A DNA stretch of 64,000 nt. Source: Rhodoferax sp. (GTDB lineage Bacteria > Pseudomonadota > Gammaproteobacteria > Burkholderiales > Burkholderiaceae_C). The stretch lies in the NCBI GenBank assembly GCA_031291295.1, contig JARLJI010000260.1, positions 124,001 through 188,000 of the forward strand. The letters are read 5' to 3'. Made by a program: the position numbers and the translations under genes. Each line of letters starts with the position of its first letter. Positions within the stretch are counted from its first letter, which is position 1. Shown in pieces: positions 51,020 to 60,252 of this stretch. The notes under the pieces are model-generated. The model was not told the origin of the DNA and searched no databases. It was given only the letters and a program-made list of their open reading frames with translations.

Positions 51020-51490
51020 TCACGCCTTTGACGTCGCCGCCGCGGCATGCGACGCCGTCAGCAAGTCGCAAACCACCTGCAGCTCCTCGTCGTCACGCGG
51101 CCCATAGACCATCACGATGTTCCCGGGCAGGCCATATTGACCCGCCAGCGGATGCAACTCCGCCCAGCCGTTTTCGATGACCTGGGGAACGATCTCGGGC
51201 GGCAAGGTCATGTGCAGACTGCCGTCACTGGGCGGGTGAATATGGGCAAACTCCTTGCCGACCATGAAGGCCCCGAAGGACTGGCATCCGCATCGCGGCA
51301 AATAAAAGGCGCGCGCTCCGGGAACAGACACCTGGCTCGGACCAACTTCCACGCCGCCCAGGGACTGCCCCCTCTCGAAAACCAGCTCTTGCAGTTCTAC
51401 CGGCGCATTCTGTTCAAGCTGCGTATGCGGATTGCTTGGCGTCGTCCGCGGGCGAGCGCCACGGCGCTGATGGCTGAGATAACTTGTCAT
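51020..51490 (-). CDS. DUF5519 / luciferase-domain-like protein
   Basis: A 156-residue protein of unknown function. The conserved block FAHIHPPSDGSLHMTLPP (about residue 82), then ENGWAELHPLAG and VMVYGPRDDEEL, matches the family labelled luciferase domain/DUF5519. The first 25 residues are Arg/Pro-rich and low-complexity, with no membrane segment. ACGGAGA precedes the ATG. It follows the dioxygenase/CDGSH genes on the same strand after about 110 bp and may share their transcript. Confidence 0.7.
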   Translation of the reverse strand: MTSYLSHQRRGARPRTTPSNPHTQLEQNAPVELQELVFERGQSLGGVEVGPSQVSVPGARAFYLPRCGCQSFGAFMVGKEFAHIHPPSDGSLHMTLPPEIVPQVIENGWAELHPLAGQYGLPGNIVMVYGPRDDEELQVVCDLLTASHAAAATSKA

Positions 51491-51600
51491 GCGGTTCTCC
51501 GTCTTCGCGCTTCATCGTTTGTCGCTGTACACCTGCCGCGAGGGTTACCGGAAACACCCCTCGGCGACAGGCGCCTACCGGCCCAGCAAGCCACCGCCAC

Positions 51601-52422
51601 TCAGACCCCGCCTTCCTGGCCGAACCTGAAGCTGGACACGGTGACGCCGCCAAAGAAGCCTTCCTCGTGGTACACGCACACGGCTTCATCATGCCCGGCG
51701 GCACCCACCGCCACCATCAGGGGCAGCAGATGGTCTTCTTGCGGATGGGCCACCCGGGCGGCCGGCGCGTCTTGCCAGTCGATCAGCCGCTGCGCACGCT
51801 GGTGCGAATCGGTGGTGATCAAGGTCTGCTGCAGCCAGTCGTCGAATTGCTTTGACGGCACCGCGGCGGACGGCCCCATGCGGCGCAGGTTGTGGTAGCT
51901 CAGGCCGCTGCCGACGATCAGCACGCCCTGCTCGCGCAGCGGCGCCAGGGCACGGCCGACGGCCAAATGCTCCGCCGGGTCATAGCCCACACGCAAGGAC
52001 AGTTGCACGACCGGCAGGTCGGCCAGCGGGTACATCACCACCAGCGGCGCGAAGCTGCCGTGGTCAAAACCGCGCTGGGCATCAAGCCGCGCCGAGAACC
52101 CTGCGCCCTGGATCAACTGCCGCACCTGCTCGGCCAGCGCTGGCAGGCCCGGTGCCGGGTACTGGACATGGTAGGTATGTTCGGGGAAGCCAGAGTAGTC
52201 GTAAACCATGGGCGGCCGCGCGGCGGCCATCACGGTGAACTCGCGCTCCTCCCAATGGGCGGAGATCACGAGCACGGCCTTCGGTTGGGCGCCGAGCTGG
52301 CGCGGCATATCCCGCAGAGACTGCGCCAGATGATCGTACATGCCGTTGGACTGCGCCATCATGTATGGCCAGGGCCCACCGCCGTGTGAGATGAAGTAGG
52401 TCGGCAATCGCTCCGTTGTCAC
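51601..52422 (-). CDS. LigB/DODA-type class III extradiol dioxygenase family protein
   Basis: A 273-residue member of the class III ring-cleaving dioxygenase superfamily, close to the YgiD/4,5-DOPA dioxygenase group. Family metal- and substrate-binding blocks are FISHGGGPWPYM (about residue 10), VISAHWEEREFTVM and FDHGSFAPLVVMYPLA. It starts at a GTG 14 nt after the CDGSH stop, so the two are likely cotranscribed. It would oxidise a catechol-like compound, although many homologues have no known substrate. Confidence 0.87.
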   Translation of the reverse strand: MTTERLPTYFISHGGGPWPYMMAQSNGMYDHLAQSLRDMPRQLGAQPKAVLVISAHWEEREFTVMAAARPPMVYDYSGFPEHTYHVQYPAPGLPALAEQVRQLIQGAGFSARLDAQRGFDHGSFAPLVVMYPLADLPVVQLSLRVGYDPAEHLAVGRALAPLREQGVLIVGSGLSYHNLRRMGPSAAVPSKQFDDWLQQTLITTDSHQRAQRLIDWQDAPAARVAHPQEDHLLPLMVAVGAAGHDEAVCVYHEEGFFGGVTVSSFRFGQEGGV

Positions 52423-52436
52423 GGCTATGTCTCGCC

Positions 52437-52676
52437 TTACAGAGCTTTATGCGTGCCGTCGCAAAGCGCGCCGTTCTTGCTTTGCTTGCAGCCGCAAAAA
52501 TAGACAGTCTTGCTTTCGTCGGCGCTATACTTGGTCGGCACGAACTCGCCGCCCTTGTGGCTGCCGTCGCAGAACGGCTGCGACTTGCTGAGGCCGCAGG
52601 CACACCAGTAGTAATCCTTGTCTTTTTCCACATCAATTGCGAACGGGGTGGTAGCGGCGGTCTGCGGCTTGCTCAT
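52437..52676 (-). CDS. Double CDGSH iron-sulfur protein
   Basis: A 79-residue protein with two CDGSH-type 2Fe-2S sites: CACGLSKSQPFCDGSH (about residues 25-40) and CGCKQSKNGALCDGTH (about 61-76), each with the 3-Cys-1-His ligand pattern. Such proteins act in redox or iron-sulfur transfer. ATG with CAGGAG upstream. Divergent from the LysR gene at 52874 across about 200 bp of AT-richer intergenic DNA that probably holds both promoters. Confidence 0.93.
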   Translation of the reverse strand: MSKPQTAATTPFAIDVEKDKDYYWCACGLSKSQPFCDGSHKGGEFVPTKYSADESKTVYFCGCKQSKNGALCDGTHKAL

Positions 52677-52873
52677 GTTGCTCTCCTGAGAATGATTAAG
52701 AAATTAAGAAGTGGTACTGCATTGGTTGAAGGCATCAACGAAAACGCGGTTTATGGGCTGCCTCTTTGAGACTGGATGTCTACTGGACTGACCATGAGGA
52801 ATAGCTTAATGTTTCATTTCGGTTAATCAATAGCTGTAAAATTAATACATCATTTCCTCACAAGAAATCATAA

Positions 52874-53773
52874 ATGGATCGACTGACCAGCCTTCGCGTC
52901 TTCAGGGAAGTGGTCGAGGCCGGCGGCTTTTCCCGCGCCGCAGCGCGCCTCACCTTGTCTGCACCGATGGCGAGCAAGCATGTCGCCCAGCTCGAACGAG
53001 ACCTCGGTGCGAGGTTGCTGCACCGGACCAGCCGCAAGCTCAGCCTGACGGAGGCCGGCGCGGTGTACTACGCACAATGCTGCGAGGCGCTCGACACGCT
53101 GCAGGCTGCCGAAGCGGCGCTTCGGCAAAGCGCGCAGGCACCACGCGGACAACTCAAGATCAGCGCCCCCGTCTGGTGTGCAAACCGGCGTTTCGCCGAC
53201 GTACTGGAGGCATACCGCAACAGCTATCCCGAGGTGCTGGTCGACATGCGACTGGAGAACCGCAAGATCGACCTGGTGGCCGATGGCTACGACCTCGCAC
53301 TGCGCGCCACGCGCGAACTGTCTCCGGCGCTGATTGCACGGCCGATTTGTCTCGTGCGGTTCCACCTGGTCGCAACCCCGGCCTATCTGAAGCGTGAAGG
53401 CTTTCCGCTCAGACCCGCCGATCTGGCCAGGTGCAGCGCCGTGGTACCCAACTACGTGAACGTCGACGGCCTCGAAATGCAAGGGCCTGCCGGCAAGGCG
53501 CGGATCAAGCTGCATGCGGTGATGCGCTCGGACGACAGCACGCTCACCTATCACGCGGTGCACGCCGGCATGGGCATGGCGTTCCTGCCCGAGTGGACGG
53601 TCGACGACGATCTGGCCGCAGGTCGCCTCGCGCGCGTGCTGCCGACCTACACCGTGCCCCCATTCACGCTGTATGCGGTTTACACGAATCGGCAGTACAT
53701 GACACCCAAGCTAAGGACCTTCATCGACTTCTTCAGTGAAGCGCTTGGTGGTGGCAAGTCTGTGGCGCAATAG
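52874..53773 (+). CDS. LysR family transcriptional regulator
   Basis: A 299-residue LysR regulator of the CrgA/DsdC-like branch: MDRLTSLRVFREVVEAGGFS start, HTH RLTLSAPMASKHVAQLERDL, then RLLHRTSRKLSLTEAG. The effector domain follows (LKISAPVWCANRRFADVLEA). It is divergent from the CDGSH/dioxygenase operon and may regulate it. On its 3' side it converges on the acyl-CoA dehydrogenase operon, with 78 bp between the stops. Confidence 0.92.
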   Translation: MDRLTSLRVFREVVEAGGFSRAAARLTLSAPMASKHVAQLERDLGARLLHRTSRKLSLTEAGAVYYAQCCEALDTLQAAEAALRQSAQAPRGQLKISAPVWCANRRFADVLEAYRNSYPEVLVDMRLENRKIDLVADGYDLALRATRELSPALIARPICLVRFHLVATPAYLKREGFPLRPADLARCSAVVPNYVNVDGLEMQGPAGKARIKLHAVMRSDDSTLTYHAVHAGMGMAFLPEWTVDDDLAAGRLARVLPTYTVPPFTLYAVYTNRQYMTPKLRTFIDFFSEALGGGKSVAQ

Positions 53774-53851
53774 CCGGATCAATGAACGGGGACTGTTGTG
53801 AGCCCCGGGTGTCGATCACTTCACCGCTGATCGTGCGCACAAAAGCTGCAC

Positions 53852-54829
53852 CTAAACAGACCGCACAAAATCGGCGATGGGCACGTCGGCAGCCAACACG
53901 CGGTTGCCGATCAATACGTTCCAGTGCGCTTCCGAGCCGTGGGCGATGCGCCACTCGTGCAGGCGCCGGGTCAGCAATTGCAGGTCATATTCTTCCGCAA
54001 TACCGATAGCGCCGTGCAGTGCATGCGCGATGGAGGCAACCAGCACCGCAGCCTCGCTGGTGCGGGACTTGGCCATCGCGGCGGCGAGCAGGGACGGCGC
54101 CGCAGCGTCGGTGTAAAAGGCCGCTTCGGCGGCCATTGAGGCCGCGGCGACGTGTTCAGCCATGACGCTCAACTGGTGCTGCACCGCCTGGAACTTGCCC
54201 AGCGTTTTACCAAACTGGATACGGTCATTACAGTAATGCAGTGTCATTTCGAACACACGGGTCATGGCCCCGCTGAGCAGGGCGGCGTGCAAGGCTGCTG
54301 CGAACGCTGGCAACAACGGGCCCGCGCCGGACACGTGCGTCGCGGCACCTTCATCGGGCCAGCGCAGGGTGGCCGCAAGGCTCCCATGCACGCCGCTTGC
54401 CTCGCGCTGCGCCGCAGCCGCGGGCAGCAGCAGCAAGGCATCGCCATCCTGGGCCAGCACGAAATCGGCCACCTGACCGTAAGGTGTGAATGGGCAAACG
54501 ATGGCGCCACCGGCCTCGCGCCGCAACGCAGCGGCCAGCGTGATCATGCCAGCGGGCATCGCACACGAAGGCCCAAGCAGCGCACGCGCCACTATCGTCT
54601 GGGCCACGGGCACCGGCACCGTGTAGCGGCCGAAGCTACTCAGGATCGGGAACAGCTCAGCCAGCGCAAGACCGGCGCCGCCCGCCACCTCGGACGCCAG
54701 CAGTTCAAGAAAGCCGGCACCTTGCAGCGCCTGCCACAGCTTAAGCGGCGAGCCGCCCGCTTCAATCGCGCGCACCACAGCGGGCGTGCATTGGTCCTGG
54801 AGAATGTCTTCAATCGCTTGTGCAAACAT
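53852..54829 (-). CDS. Acyl-CoA dehydrogenase family protein, short subunit
   Basis: A 325-residue acyl-CoA-dehydrogenase-like protein, shorter than the usual 380-400. The C-terminal helical bundle is present (RIQFGKTLGKFQAVQHQLSV, ALHGAIGIAEEYDLQLLTRR), but the beta domain is reduced and neither Glu position (ERxxxS or EGT) is filled: the first reads GAMTRVFEM. It directly follows a full-length acyl-CoA dehydrogenase gene (27 nt). Such short/long pairs form alpha2beta2 heteromers in steroid side-chain degradation (ChsE1-ChsE2 type), so a non-catalytic partner role is likely. Confidence 0.85.
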   Translation of the reverse strand: MFAQAIEDILQDQCTPAVVRAIEAGGSPLKLWQALQGAGFLELLASEVAGGAGLALAELFPILSSFGRYTVPVPVAQTIVARALLGPSCAMPAGMITLAAALRREAGGAIVCPFTPYGQVADFVLAQDGDALLLLPAAAAQREASGVHGSLAATLRWPDEGAATHVSGAGPLLPAFAAALHAALLSGAMTRVFEMTLHYCNDRIQFGKTLGKFQAVQHQLSVMAEHVAAASMAAEAAFYTDAAAPSLLAAAMAKSRTSEAAVLVASIAHALHGAIGIAEEYDLQLLTRRLHEWRIAHGSEAHWNVLIGNRVLAADVPIADFVRSV

Positions 54830-54855
54830 GGAATACTTTCGTTTTCAACCTGGGT

Positions 54856-56037
54856 TCAGCGCAGGCCCAGACCGCGCGCGATCATGCCGCGCAGGATCTC
54901 GCGCGTGCCGCCGCGCAGGGAATAGGTGGGCGCCACCTGGCTCACGTAGGCCACGGTGCGGTACAGCTCGGCGTCGACTGCAGCGTCCGGGTCCATGGCG
55001 ATGGCGGCTTCGATCACAGCGGGAATGCTCTGCTCGAATTCGGTGCCAATATCCTTGACCAGGGCCGCTTCGACCAGCGGGCTTTCCCCGTTGACGAGCT
55101 TGGCCGTGACGGCGATCGACATGTTGCGCAGCGTGGCCAGGTGCGTGGCGAAGCGGCCGATGGTGGCTGCGTGAGCGAACGCATGCGGACTGCGGCGCAG
55201 GCAGGTGATCCAGTGCTCCAGCAGCACGATGCTGGAATACACCCGCTCCGGGCCGCTGCGCTCGAACGCCAGTTCGGCATTGACTTGCGCCCAGCCACTG
55301 CCTTCCTGGCCGATCAAGGCATCGTCAGCCAGCAGCACGTTGTCGAAGAACACTTCAGAAAAATGCGCATCACCCGCTAGATCCCGGATCGGGCGCACCG
55401 TCACGCCGGGCAATGCCAGATCGACAATGAACTGCGACAAGCCCTTTTGCCGGTCCTGCGGCTCGCCCGACGAGCGCACCAGGGCGATCATGTAATGACA
55501 GTGCTGCGCATTGGTGGTCCAGATCTTGCGGCCGTTCAAACGCCAGCCCCCTTCGCAGCGCGTGGCCCGCGTGCCGACGCTGGCGAGGTCGGAGCCGGCA
55601 TTGGGTTCGCTCATGCCGATGCAGAAAAACGCTTGGGCGGCGCAGATTTTGGGCAGGTAGAACTGGCGTTGCGCCTCAGAGCCAAACTTGAGGATCAGGG
55701 GACCGCTCTGGCGGTCGGCGATCCAGTGCGCGGACACCGGAGCACCGGCGGCCAGCAGTTCTTCCACCAGCACGAAGCGCGAGAAAGCGTCCAGGCTGGC
55801 GCCACCGTATTGGGCCGGCAAGGTCACACCGACCCAGCCCCGTGCGGCCAGCTTCCTGCTGAAGGCGGCATTGAAACCCATCCAGGAACGGGCTCGGACG
55901 TCGGCGGGCATCGGCTCAAGGCTGGATTGGAGAAAGGCCTTCACCTCGGCGCGAAACGGGTTCGTCCCGGCGGGAAGGGTGGCGAGCCGGAAAGCGGATA
56001 GCAGGTTGTTCAAGAAATTTTCCTCCGTGGGATTCAT
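54856..56037 (-). CDS. Acyl-CoA dehydrogenase, catalytic partner
   Basis: A 393-residue acyl-CoA dehydrogenase with CIGMSEPNAGSDLASVGT (about residue 137), KIWTTNAQHCHYMIALVR, and FERSGPERVYSSIVLLEHW, which supplies a Glu at the IVD-like catalytic position. The C-terminus reads YSLRGGTREILRGMIARGLG. It is followed by the 325-residue subunit gene and preceded by another full-length dehydrogenase gene, all on the minus strand. It probably forms a heteromer with the short subunit. Confidence 0.92.
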   Translation of the reverse strand: MNPTEENFLNNLLSAFRLATLPAGTNPFRAEVKAFLQSSLEPMPADVRARSWMGFNAAFSRKLAARGWVGVTLPAQYGGASLDAFSRFVLVEELLAAGAPVSAHWIADRQSGPLILKFGSEAQRQFYLPKICAAQAFFCIGMSEPNAGSDLASVGTRATRCEGGWRLNGRKIWTTNAQHCHYMIALVRSSGEPQDRQKGLSQFIVDLALPGVTVRPIRDLAGDAHFSEVFFDNVLLADDALIGQEGSGWAQVNAELAFERSGPERVYSSIVLLEHWITCLRRSPHAFAHAATIGRFATHLATLRNMSIAVTAKLVNGESPLVEAALVKDIGTEFEQSIPAVIEAAIAMDPDAAVDAELYRTVAYVSQVAPTYSLRGGTREILRGMIARGLGLR

Positions 56038-56073
56038 TCACCGCCGAGTTGATGCACCGCCCCAGGCGATGCA

Positions 56074-57243
56074 TCAGATCGGGCTGCGCTCCACCAACTG
56101 GCTGGCGATGATCAGGCGCTGCAATTCGTTGGTGCCTTCGCCAATGCACAGCAGCGGCGCGTCGCGGTAGTAGCGCTCGACGTTCATTTCCTTCGAGTAC
56201 CCATAAGCACCGTGGATGCGCAAGGCCTCCATCGAGTTTTCGACCGCCGCCTCGCTGGCGAACAGCTTGGCCATGCCGGCTTCCATGTCGCAGCGCTGGC
56301 CAGCGTCATAAGCCTTTGCGGCTTGCTCCACCAGCAGACGCGCCGCCTCGGCCCGGGTCGCCATGTCGGCCAGCTTGAGCTGGATCGCCTGGTGTTCACA
56401 GATCGGCTCGCCGAAGGTGCGCCGCAGTTGGGCGTAGGCCACCGATTCTTCCAGGCAGGCGCGCGCCACGCCCACGCCGCGTGCCGCCACGTTGATGCGC
56501 CCGAGCTCCAACCCGCCCATCACGTGCTTGAAGCCCTGCCCTTCCGCGCCGCCGACCAGATTGGCGGCGGGCACGCGGAAGTTGTCGAACACCAGCTCGG
56601 CGCTGTCGATGCCCTTGTAGCCGAGCTTCTCCAGCTTCTTGGTGGAGGTGAAGCCGGCGCCCTTCTCGCAGATGAACAGGCTCATGCCGCGGTGGCGCGG
56701 CTGCGCCTCGGGGTCGGTCTTGACCAGCACGGCAAAGGCCTGGCCATGGATGCCGTTGGATATCCAGGTCTTGGTGCCGTTGATGACGTAGTGGTCGCCG
56801 TCGCGCCGGGCCACCGTGCGCACCGCCTGCAAGTCGGTGCCGCAGTCGGGCTCGGTCAGGGCCAGGCCGCCGCGCAGCTCGCCGCTGGCAAAGCGCGGCA
56901 GAAAATGCTGGCGCTGCGCCTCGGTGCCGTTGCGCTGTACGCAGGCGGCCATGATGAGGTGCGAGTTGATGATGCCCGACACCGACATCCAGACCCGCGC
57001 AATGCGCTCCACCACCTTGGCATAGGTGCTGGCCGACAGGCCCAGGCCGCCGTATTCCTCGCGGATCATGCAGCCGAACAGACCCATGTCGCGCATGCCG
57101 GCGACGATGTCGGCCGGCCATTCGTCGGCGTGTTCGAGGCGCTGCGCCACCGGCTTGATCTCGCGGTCGACAAAGCGCTCGACGGCGTCGAGGATCAGGT
57201 TTTCTTTTTCAGCATCAAAGGCCACGGGCTCGCTGGTTGTCAT
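56074..57243 (-). CDS. Acyl-CoA dehydrogenase, MCAD-like
   Basis: A 389-residue acyl-CoA dehydrogenase with LALTEPDCGTDLQAVRTVA (about residue 133), the WISNGIHGQAFAVLVKTD strand and the classical C-terminal IGEGTNELQRLIIASQL carrying the MCAD-type catalytic Glu. The IVD-type position is Gly (LELGRINVAARG). Of the dehydrogenases in the window, it looks most like a standard short/branched-chain enzyme. Its start overlaps the MmgE/PrpD stop (TGATG). Confidence 0.93.
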   Translation of the reverse strand: MTTSEPVAFDAEKENLILDAVERFVDREIKPVAQRLEHADEWPADIVAGMRDMGLFGCMIREEYGGLGLSASTYAKVVERIARVWMSVSGIINSHLIMAACVQRNGTEAQRQHFLPRFASGELRGGLALTEPDCGTDLQAVRTVARRDGDHYVINGTKTWISNGIHGQAFAVLVKTDPEAQPRHRGMSLFICEKGAGFTSTKKLEKLGYKGIDSAELVFDNFRVPAANLVGGAEGQGFKHVMGGLELGRINVAARGVGVARACLEESVAYAQLRRTFGEPICEHQAIQLKLADMATRAEAARLLVEQAAKAYDAGQRCDMEAGMAKLFASEAAVENSMEALRIHGAYGYSKEMNVERYYRDAPLLCIGEGTNELQRLIIASQLVERSPI

Positions 57244-58667
57244 CAGAAGGCTCCGGAAGTGTTGGAATGGGTCAGGGTATGCGCCAGGGTGGCTGCGTCT
57301 GGGGCGCAGTCGGCGCTCAGCACGGCGTCGCGCAGGCGCAGCGCCTGATCGCGCGGCAATGTCAGCAGCGCATTGCCCATGAATTTGGCCTCGATGTCAG
57401 CGGCCGTGATCGGCCGGCCCGGTGCGCCGCGGTGCGCTGACTCGCGCCAGCGCAGCTCGCGCCCGTCGTGCGTGCGCACGCGCAGTTCGCCGGAAAAGAA
57501 GGTGGGGTAATCGGCATCGGGGTCGGCCGCGTGCTCGATGCGGTCAGCCAGCGCCTGCACCTGCGGGTCGCTCAGGTTGGCGGCATCCAGTTCGGCCAGC
57601 CCCAGCTCGCCGCGCAGCAGGGCCAGCGCGACCAGATGGTGAATGCTGAACTGCGATTCATAGACGTTGGCCGGTCGCCGCTTGGCCGCCACCGGCTCGC
57701 ACACCACCGGGTGCACCCCTGGCGGCAGCAGCACCTGCACCGATGCCACCTCCTCGGCACGCAGCCCCGCCGTCCGCAGCGCCAGCGCGGCATCAATGCT
57801 GGCGTGCGTGAAGTGGCAGGTCGGGTACAGCTTGACCGCCACTTCGAGCAGTTCCCAGCGCTCGCCCAGGCCGCGCGTGCATAACGATAAATCGGCCAAC
57901 AAGCCGCGCGCGGCCAGGTGGCTGGCGTACAGACCAAAGCGCCCTTCATAAGGCTGCGAGGGCCCCCGAAAACCGGCACCGGCCAGCGCCGTGGCGGTCA
58001 GCCCGCTGACACCGGCCCAGCCCGGGTGCATGCGCTTGGTCCAGGCGCCGTCGCTCAGAAATTCCATGCTGCCGGATGCCATCGACAGCACCACGCCTTG
58101 CGCGTGCTCCAGGCCCGCCTGATCCAGCCCCATCAGCTTGCCGGCCGCCAGCGCGCACCCAAAAGCCCCCACCAGGCCGGTCGGGTGAAAGCCAACGTCG
58201 TGGAAGCCGCCCCGGGCCGCCGCACCCAGACGGGCAGCAACCTCAATCGCGAGCACATAGGCCGTGATCATCTCGGCCCCCGTGGCGTGCCGTTGCGCCG
58301 CCAGACCCAGCGCCAACGGAAAGGCGCTGGCACTGGGGTGGGTGATCGCGCCGGGGTGGGTGTCGTCGAAGTCGAGCCCGTGGACCAGGATGCCATTCAT
58401 CAGCACCGCATCGCGCAGCGGCAGGGGGGCAAAGGCGCCCATGACGGCGCTGTCACCCGCGCCGCCCAGGGCATGCAAGCCGCGGTAAGCGCAGTGCGCG
58501 AAGTCGTGCTGGGACGAGGCCAGGGCGATGCCCAGTGCGTCGAGCATCAGCAGCTTGGCCTGTTCGACCACGGCCGCAGGCAGCATGCCGGGCTCAAGCC
58601 CGTGTGCGAAGGCGGCCAGTTGGGCGGCGATGCGGGAGGACGGGAGGGCTGTAGTGTCGGCGGACAT
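57243..58667 (-). CDS. MmgE/PrpD family protein
   Basis: A 474-residue MmgE/PrpD (2-methylcitrate dehydratase-like) protein. Marks include LMLDALGIALASSQHDFAHC, FDDTHPGAITHPSASAFPL (about residue 102) and the GGFHDVGFHPTGLVGAFG segment. Family members dehydrate 2-methylcitrate or other tricarboxylates, or isomerise aconitate-like acids; several sit in CoA-ester catabolic operons with unknown substrates. It lies between carbonic anhydrase (33 nt) and an acyl-CoA dehydrogenase (1-base overlap). Confidence 0.9.
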   Translation of the reverse strand: MSADTTALPSSRIAAQLAAFAHGLEPGMLPAAVVEQAKLLMLDALGIALASSQHDFAHCAYRGLHALGGAGDSAVMGAFAPLPLRDAVLMNGILVHGLDFDDTHPGAITHPSASAFPLALGLAAQRHATGAEMITAYVLAIEVAARLGAAARGGFHDVGFHPTGLVGAFGCALAAGKLMGLDQAGLEHAQGVVLSMASGSMEFLSDGAWTKRMHPGWAGVSGLTATALAGAGFRGPSQPYEGRFGLYASHLAARGLLADLSLCTRGLGERWELLEVAVKLYPTCHFTHASIDAALALRTAGLRAEEVASVQVLLPPGVHPVVCEPVAAKRRPANVYESQFSIHHLVALALLRGELGLAELDAANLSDPQVQALADRIEHAADPDADYPTFFSGELRVRTHDGRELRWRESAHRGAPGRPITAADIEAKFMGNALLTLPRDQALRLRDAVLSADCAPDAATLAHTLTHSNTSGAF

Positions 58668-58700
58668 GTGAAATAACCTTTCTTGTGTTCTTCGTGTAAC

Positions 58701-59372
58701 TCAGAGTGTGCCAAGCGTAGCAAGCGACTGAGCGTATTGCTTCTGCCGGTCCTCCACGCCGTTGACGCTGCCCCCGACCGGCCGCAGCAAGCCGTCGCGC
58801 AGGCCGTAGACCAGCCCGTGCACCTCAACTTGCTGCCCGCGCTCCCAGGCGCGGCGCAAGATGGTGGTGCGGCACACGTTGCTGACCTGCTCGATCACAT
58901 TCATCTCGCAAAGCCGCGCTGCGCGCTCGTCAACGCCGGAAATGCCGTCGAGCCGATCAGCGTGTTTCCGCGCCACATCCTCCAGATGGCGCAACCAGTT
59001 GTCGGCCAGACCGGTGCGGCGCTGTTCTATCACCGCCTGCACGCCTCCGCAGCCATAGTGACCCACCACGAGAACATGCTCGACTTTCAACACCTCGACC
59101 GCATACTGCAACACCGTCAGGCAATTCAAGTCGGAGTGCACCACCAGGTTGCCGACGTTGCGGTGCACGAACACCTCGCCAGGCCGCAGGCCCAGGATTT
59201 CGTTGGCCGGCACCCGGCTGTCGGAACAGCCGATCCACAGGTAGCGCGGCATCTGCTGGTGCGCCAGCCGCTCGAAGTACTGCGGATCTTCCGCAGCACA
59301 GCGCGCCGACCAGGCACGGTTGCTCTCCAACAGAGGGGCCAGGCTGGATATGGCATCTCCCTGGAGCGACAT
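58701..59372 (-). CDS. Beta-class carbonic anhydrase
   Basis: A 223-residue beta-carbonic anhydrase. Zinc ligands are in YLWIGCSDSRVPANEIL (Cys with the Asp-Arg dyad) and VVGHYGCGGVQAV (His and Cys). It interconverts CO2 and bicarbonate in the cytoplasm. ATG 59372 overlaps the crotonase stop by one base (TGATG); the long open frame upstream is a shadow of that crotonase. Location in a CoA-catabolic operon suggests it serves a carboxylating or decarboxylating step. Confidence 0.95.
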   Translation of the reverse strand: MSLQGDAISSLAPLLESNRAWSARCAAEDPQYFERLAHQQMPRYLWIGCSDSRVPANEILGLRPGEVFVHRNVGNLVVHSDLNCLTVLQYAVEVLKVEHVLVVGHYGCGGVQAVIEQRRTGLADNWLRHLEDVARKHADRLDGISGVDERAARLCEMNVIEQVSNVCRTTILRRAWERGQQVEVHGLVYGLRDGLLRPVGGSVNGVEDRQKQYAQSLATLGTL

Positions 59373-60160
59373 CAGCGCCCCTTCCATACCGGCTTGCGCT
59401 TCTCGGCGAAGGCACGCGGACCCTCCTGCGCGTCCTCGCTGGCGTAAGCGGCACGGTAGATGTTGTGGGCCAGCGCCATGCCGGCCTCGCAGCCGGCGCT
59501 CATCGCCGTCATGATCGATTCCTTGCCCGCCATCACCGACAGCGGCGCATTGTCGCGGATGCGCTCGGCCAGCGCCATGGCGCGCGCGCGAACGGCGTCG
59601 GGCGTGTCTTCGAGGTAGTTGATGAAACCCAGCCCATGAAAGGTTTCGATCGGGTACAGGTCGCCGGTCAGCACCATTTCCATCAGCATCGGCTGCGGCA
59701 GCATCCACAGCAGCGGAATGGCCCAGGGGCTGCCGCGCCCGGCGATGCGCGTCTCGGTAATGCCGACTTGTGTGCCCTTCAGGCCCACGCGCAAATCCGA
59801 GTTCAGACTCAGCATCATGCCGCCGGCAATCAGGTGCCCGGTCATGGCGGCGATGATGGGCTTGGCCACGCGGCGCTGGCGGCCATGGAACGGGTCCTTC
59901 ATCTTGGTCAAGATGTCCACGCCCTCTTCCTTCTTGACACGAGCGGCCTCGCGCAGGTCAAGACCGGCGCAGAAGGTGCCGCAGTCGGCAGAAGTCAGGA
60001 TGGCCACGCGCACGTTTTTATCGGCATCGACCTCGCCCCACAGATCGTGCAGCCGGTTGGCGGCTGCCGGTGACAGCGCGTTACGCATCTCGGGCCGGTT
60101 GATCTTCACGGTGGCAATGCCATCGCGCACTTCGTACAGAACCGTTTCTGCTTCACTCAT
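59372..60160 (-). CDS. Enoyl-CoA hydratase/isomerase family protein
   Basis: A 262-residue crotonase: INRPEMRNALSP, oxyanion-hole GTFCAGLDLREAARV (about residue 62), MTGHLIAGGMMLSLNSDLRV, and GITETRIAGRGSPWAIPLLW, which retains a Glu in the first catalytic region. CAGGAGATCAGGAT precedes ATG 60160, favouring it over an in-frame ATG 13 codons upstream. Overlaps the carbonic anhydrase start. It probably hydrates the enoyl-CoA made by the dehydrogenases of this operon. Confidence 0.9.
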   Translation of the reverse strand: MSEAETVLYEVRDGIATVKINRPEMRNALSPAAANRLHDLWGEVDADKNVRVAILTSADCGTFCAGLDLREAARVKKEEGVDILTKMKDPFHGRQRRVAKPIIAAMTGHLIAGGMMLSLNSDLRVGLKGTQVGITETRIAGRGSPWAIPLLWMLPQPMLMEMVLTGDLYPIETFHGLGFINYLEDTPDAVRARAMALAERIRDNAPLSVMAGKESIMTAMSAGCEAGMALAHNIYRAAYASEDAQEGPRAFAEKRKPVWKGR

Positions 60161-60252
60161 ATCCTGATCTCCTGGTAAAAAATTGCTTGCTCTGCTCATA
60201 CGGCCACTGATTCGTCAGCGCCTTTGTTGCGTGGTTCACGGCGTGACCCATT

